DNA of 64,000 nt, taken from positions 2,914,001 to 2,978,000 of the forward strand of contig NZ_CP120733.1 in the NCBI RefSeq assembly GCF_029542625.1, read 5' to 3'. Positions 61,613 through 64,000 of this stretch are shown here, in pieces (positions within the stretch are counted from its first letter, which is position 1; each line of letters opens with the position of its first letter). The notes under the pieces are model-generated. The model was not told the DNA's origin. It ran no database searches and saw only the letters and a program-made list of their open reading frames with translations. The position numbers were made by a program, and so were the translations under genes. Source of the stretch: Tepidibacter hydrothermalis (GTDB lineage Bacteria; Bacillota; Clostridia; Peptostreptococcales; Peptostreptococcaceae).

Positions 61613-63487
61613 TTGAAAAATAATAGTTTAATTTTTAGTTCTTGTATATTACTAATTATACAATTATCAATTTATTTATCGGGTTTATCTTCCTTTATAT
61701 TCAAGATACTATTTATTGCTACAGAGCTACTCATTGTTTATTTATTATTTCAAAATTCATATAAAAAAATAAATAAGATGGAAATTATAGAACAAAACAT
61801 AAGTGAAGATGATGAAATACATGAAAAACTATTCGTAGTATCTGAAACATTAGGCTTTAATATTCATCAATTGTCATGGTTATCACAGGATAATATAACT
61901 GCATTTAATAACCTAGTAACTATTTCATATCAGATAAAAGAATTAAGTGAGCAGAATACGGCAAGTATGCAAGAAACAAATTCAAAAATTAATCAACTAG
62001 CATCAACCTCTGAAGAATTAGATCAAAATATAAATAATATAGAAAGCCAATCAATTCAATCATATGCAATGCTAAATCAAAATCTTGATACTATGAATAG
62101 TATTGGGGAATTTTTAAAAGATTTTAGACAAGTTATTAATATGGCAGTTAAAGACAATACCGAGTTACAGAACTCTTCTAAAAAAATCAATACAATTGTT
62201 GATTATATAAAATCAATATCTAAACAAACAAACCTTCTTGCATTAAATGCTTCAATAGAAGCAGCTCGAGCAGGTGAAGCTGGAAAAGGTTTTTCAATTG
62301 TTGCTGTTGAAATACAGAAATTATCTAATGAAATTGATATATCGATTGCAAAAATAGATAGCACTTTAAAGGAAATACTAGATGGCATAAAAAATTCTAA
62401 TGATACAATGGATATTTATGAAGATAAAATAAGCAAAGTAGATGATATCTCAAAAAAATCAGCTGAAGTTATTGGGAAAATAGAAACTATTGTTAATAAT
62501 ATAAGAAATTCAGTGACCCAGATTAAAAATATGTCTGGTAGACAGAGTGACTTAGCTAGAGAAATTGATTCAACAACAGAATTTGTAACTTCTGCTGTAG
62601 AACAGACAAATAATATTATTTGTGATTCTATAGATATGATCAATGTTCAACAAAATAAAAATAATGAAATAAATACATACTTTAACAAATTAACTGAAGT
62701 ATCTGAAGATCTTCAGACCATAACAGTTAAGTCAAAAAAAGAAAATGAAATAATATTTGGAATTAACCCCTTCACATCACCTGAAAATATTAAAAACATG
62801 TATCTTCCAGTTTTAAATAAAGTTTGCAAAAACATAGGATATAAAGCTAGAACTGTAATAGTAAAAAATTATGATGCTATTAATCAAGGAATAAATGATG
62901 GAGTCATAGATGTTGGATGGTTTTCACCCTTTGCTTATGTAAATGCTCGTAAAAATAGTAACGTTATACCTATTGCAACTCCTAAAGTTGGAGGTAAAAC
63001 AACATATAATGGCTATATTGTTGTTAGAAAAGATAGTGGTATTAAAAGACTATCGGATTTGAAAAATAAGCGTTTTGGTTATGTTGATGTAAATAGTGCT
63101 TCAGGATATCTATATGCTCGTAATATATTCAAATCGAATAATTTAAATCCAGATAAGATTTTTGATAAAGTAACCTTCATGGGAAATCATGATAATGTTA
63201 TAAAAGGAGTATTGTCAGGTGAATTAGACGGAGGTGCAACATACAATGAAGCAATAGAAGGTTTAAAAACTAAAGGCTTCCCAATTAATGATCTTAAAAT
63301 AATTGAATCTATAGAAAACATTCCTAAAGATGCAATTGCTGTTAGTTCTAAAATTTCAGATACTATTATTGAACAGCTTAAAAATAGTTTTATAAATTTC
63401 AAACCTAATGGAACTTTAAATACCCCTATCCAAGGATTTAATGAAAATAGAGATGAAATTTATGATGTAGTTAGAAAAATTATGTAA
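61613..63487 (+). CDS. Chemoreceptor with C-terminal PhnD-type ligand-binding domain
   Basis: 624-aa methyl-accepting chemotaxis-type protein of unusual layout. Two membrane segments lie close together at about 6-24 and 27-47, with almost no external loop. The cytoplasmic signalling coiled coil follows (about 60-375), with its hairpin tip [21 protein letters not shown] (207-227). From about 379 to the end comes a complete periplasmic-binding-type domain of the phosphate/phosphite/phosphonate (PhnD) family: [63 protein letters not shown]. By topology this ligand domain would lie inside the cell. Start TTG at 61613 with GGGTGAG upstream. Confidence 0.86.
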   Translation: MKNNSLIFSSCILLIIQLSIYLSGLSSFIFKILFIATELLIVYLLFQNSYKKINKMEIIEQNISEDDEIHEKLFVVSETLGFNIHQLSWLSQDNITAFNNLVTISYQIKELSEQNTASMQETNSKINQLASTSEELDQNINNIESQSIQSYAMLNQNLDTMNSIGEFLKDFRQVINMAVKDNTELQNSSKKINTIVDYIKSISKQTNLLALNASIEAARAGEAGKGFSIVAVEIQKLSNEIDISIAKIDSTLKEILDGIKNSNDTMDIYEDKISKVDDISKKSAEVIGKIETIVNNIRNSVTQIKNMSGRQSDLAREIDSTTEFVTSAVEQTNNIICDSIDMINVQQNKNNEINTYFNKLTEVSEDLQTITVKSKKENEIIFGINPFTSPENIKNMYLPVLNKVCKNIGYKARTVIVKNYDAINQGINDGVIDVGWFSPFAYVNARKNSNVIPIATPKVGGKTTYNGYIVVRKDSGIKRLSDLKNKRFGYVDVNSASGYLYARNIFKSNNLNPDKIFDKVTFMGNHDNVIKGVLSGELDGGATYNEAIEGLKTKGFPINDLKIIESIENIPKDAIAVSSKISDTIIEQLKNSFINFKPNGTLNTPIQGFNENRDEIYDVVRKIM

Positions 63488-63500
63488 TTTACTTGTGTGT

Positions 63501-63542
63501 AAAAAGAGTTGGATACTAATGCATTAGTATCCAATTCTTTTT
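63501..63542. terminator. Bidirectional terminator after the chemoreceptor gene
   Basis: Palindrome AAAAAGA-TTGGATACTAAT around GCATTAGTATCC with one mismatch, T-runs on both strands; it serves the chemoreceptor gene and the response regulator gene beyond. Confidence 0.85.
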
Positions 63543-63581
63543 CATACTTCCTTTTCAATATAGTAAGTACGTTAAATAAAT

Positions 63582-64000
63582 TCAGTCTAAATTTTCTAAT
63601 CTATATCCTATTTTATATATAGTTTTTATTTCATCAAATAAATCTAGTTTTTTTCTTATTTTTTGAATATGCATATCAACAGTTCTTGTTTCTCCTAGAT
63701 AGTCAAACCCCCAGACTCTTTCTAAGATTATTTCTCTAGTTAAAGACATCCCCTTATTTACTATCAAAAGCTTTAATAATTCAAACTCTTTGCAAGCTAA
63801 ATCGATAATCTTACCACTTTTCTTTACTACTCTGTCATCTAAAAATATCTCCAAATCTTTCAACAAAATATAATTGTTCTTTTTACCATAACGTCTTAAT
63901 ACAGATTCAATCCTAGCTAAAAGTTCTATACATTCAAAGGGCTTTACAATATAATCATCTGCCCCTATTTTTAACCCTCTTACTCTATCAGAAATTGAGT
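63582..64000 (-). CDS. OmpR/PhoB-type response regulator, 5' part cut by window edge
   Basis: The open frame runs past the window edge. The first visible residues are the end of a receiver domain (SISDRVRGLKIGADDYIVKPF, with the conserved lysine of the VKPF motif), then a linker (SVLRRYGKKNN) and a complete winged-helix DNA-binding domain (IDLACKEFELLKLLIVNKG, VWGFDYLGETRTVDMHIQKIRKKL, IYKIGYRLE). A shorter frame starting at a TTG inside the linker is not a real start. Partner kinase not in the window. Target genes unknown. Confidence 0.92.
   Translation of the reverse strand, partial: SISDRVRGLKIGADDYIVKPFECIELLARIESVLRRYGKKNNYILLKDLEIFLDDRVVKKSGKIIDLACKEFELLKLLIVNKGMSLTREIILERVWGFDYLGETRTVDMHIQKIRKKLDLFDEIKTIYKIGYRLENLD

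Noticed and set aside
63582-63866. Stand-alone 94-aa winged-helix protein
   Set aside because: The frame continues upstream to the window edge with receiver-domain sequence (GADDYIVKPF), so this is the end of a full response regulator.

Overview
The window is AT-rich DNA from an anaerobic Gram-positive bacterium, most likely a clostridium of the Peptostreptococcaceae (Clostridioides/Paraclostridium/Terrisporobacter-like). The signs are: very A/T-biased codon use, strong AGGAGG-type ribosome sites, T-box control of aminoacyl-tRNA synthetases, a stand-alone GGDEF protein, and a complete Wood-Ljungdahl gene cluster in the order known from C. difficile and its relatives. The family assignment is inference from gene content. 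No phage, insertion sequence, transposase or CRISPR array is visible.

Layout. 1-4.2 kb (minus): truncated AbgT transporter, thiI-iscS, a LUD protein. 4.4-6.3 kb (plus): a terminated small RNA or leader, asparaginase, beta-carbonic anhydrase. 6.3-11.5 kb: two head-to-head palindromic repeats, a UvrD/PcrA-type helicase divergent from an RNase H-fold protein, a GAF-GGDEF cyclase, and tRNA-Ser and tRNA-Gly. 11.6-33 kb (minus): the core of the window, transcribed cooS-cooC-fhs-fchA-folD-metV-metF-lpdA-cooC-acsD-acsC-acsE-acsB-gcvH-acsV-(two LipS-like radical SAM genes)-lipM, then a nickel module cooT-DUF3842-His-rich protein with its own promoter. 33.7-41.7 kb: phosphate butyryltransferase, a GltD-like oxidoreductase, TPR protein, B12/radical SAM DUF4080 protein, PLC-like protein and two hypothetical genes. 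41.9-48.1 kb (minus): argS behind an arginine T-box, an FMN enzyme, DUF523, mutS2 and a 54-aa membrane protein. 48.4-64 kb: pepD, a PepSY/SLH surface protein, NUDIX, HD, U32 peptidase, zapA, pheST behind a phenylalanine T-box, an unusual chemoreceptor and the 3' part of a response regulator gene.

How the genes work together. Fhs, FchA, FolD and MetF/MetV carry formate to methyl-THF. AcsE moves the methyl group to the corrinoid protein AcsCD, which AcsV re-activates. CooS makes CO and AcsB condenses methyl, CO and CoA to acetyl-CoA. The CooC proteins and the CooT set handle nickel. GcvH, LpdA, LipM and the two LipS-like proteins form a lipoyl-protein module inside the same cluster. No formate dehydrogenase, hydrogenase or Rnf gene lies in this window.

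The most unusual non-coding content is at least three families of long intergenic palindromes. The best one (family A, about 200 bp, five copies plus one shortened derivative) has a conserved apical loop and a conserved asymmetric internal loop, while the surrounding stems differ between copies with compensating changes. That pattern suggests selection on a folded structure, and I cannot match it to a named family.
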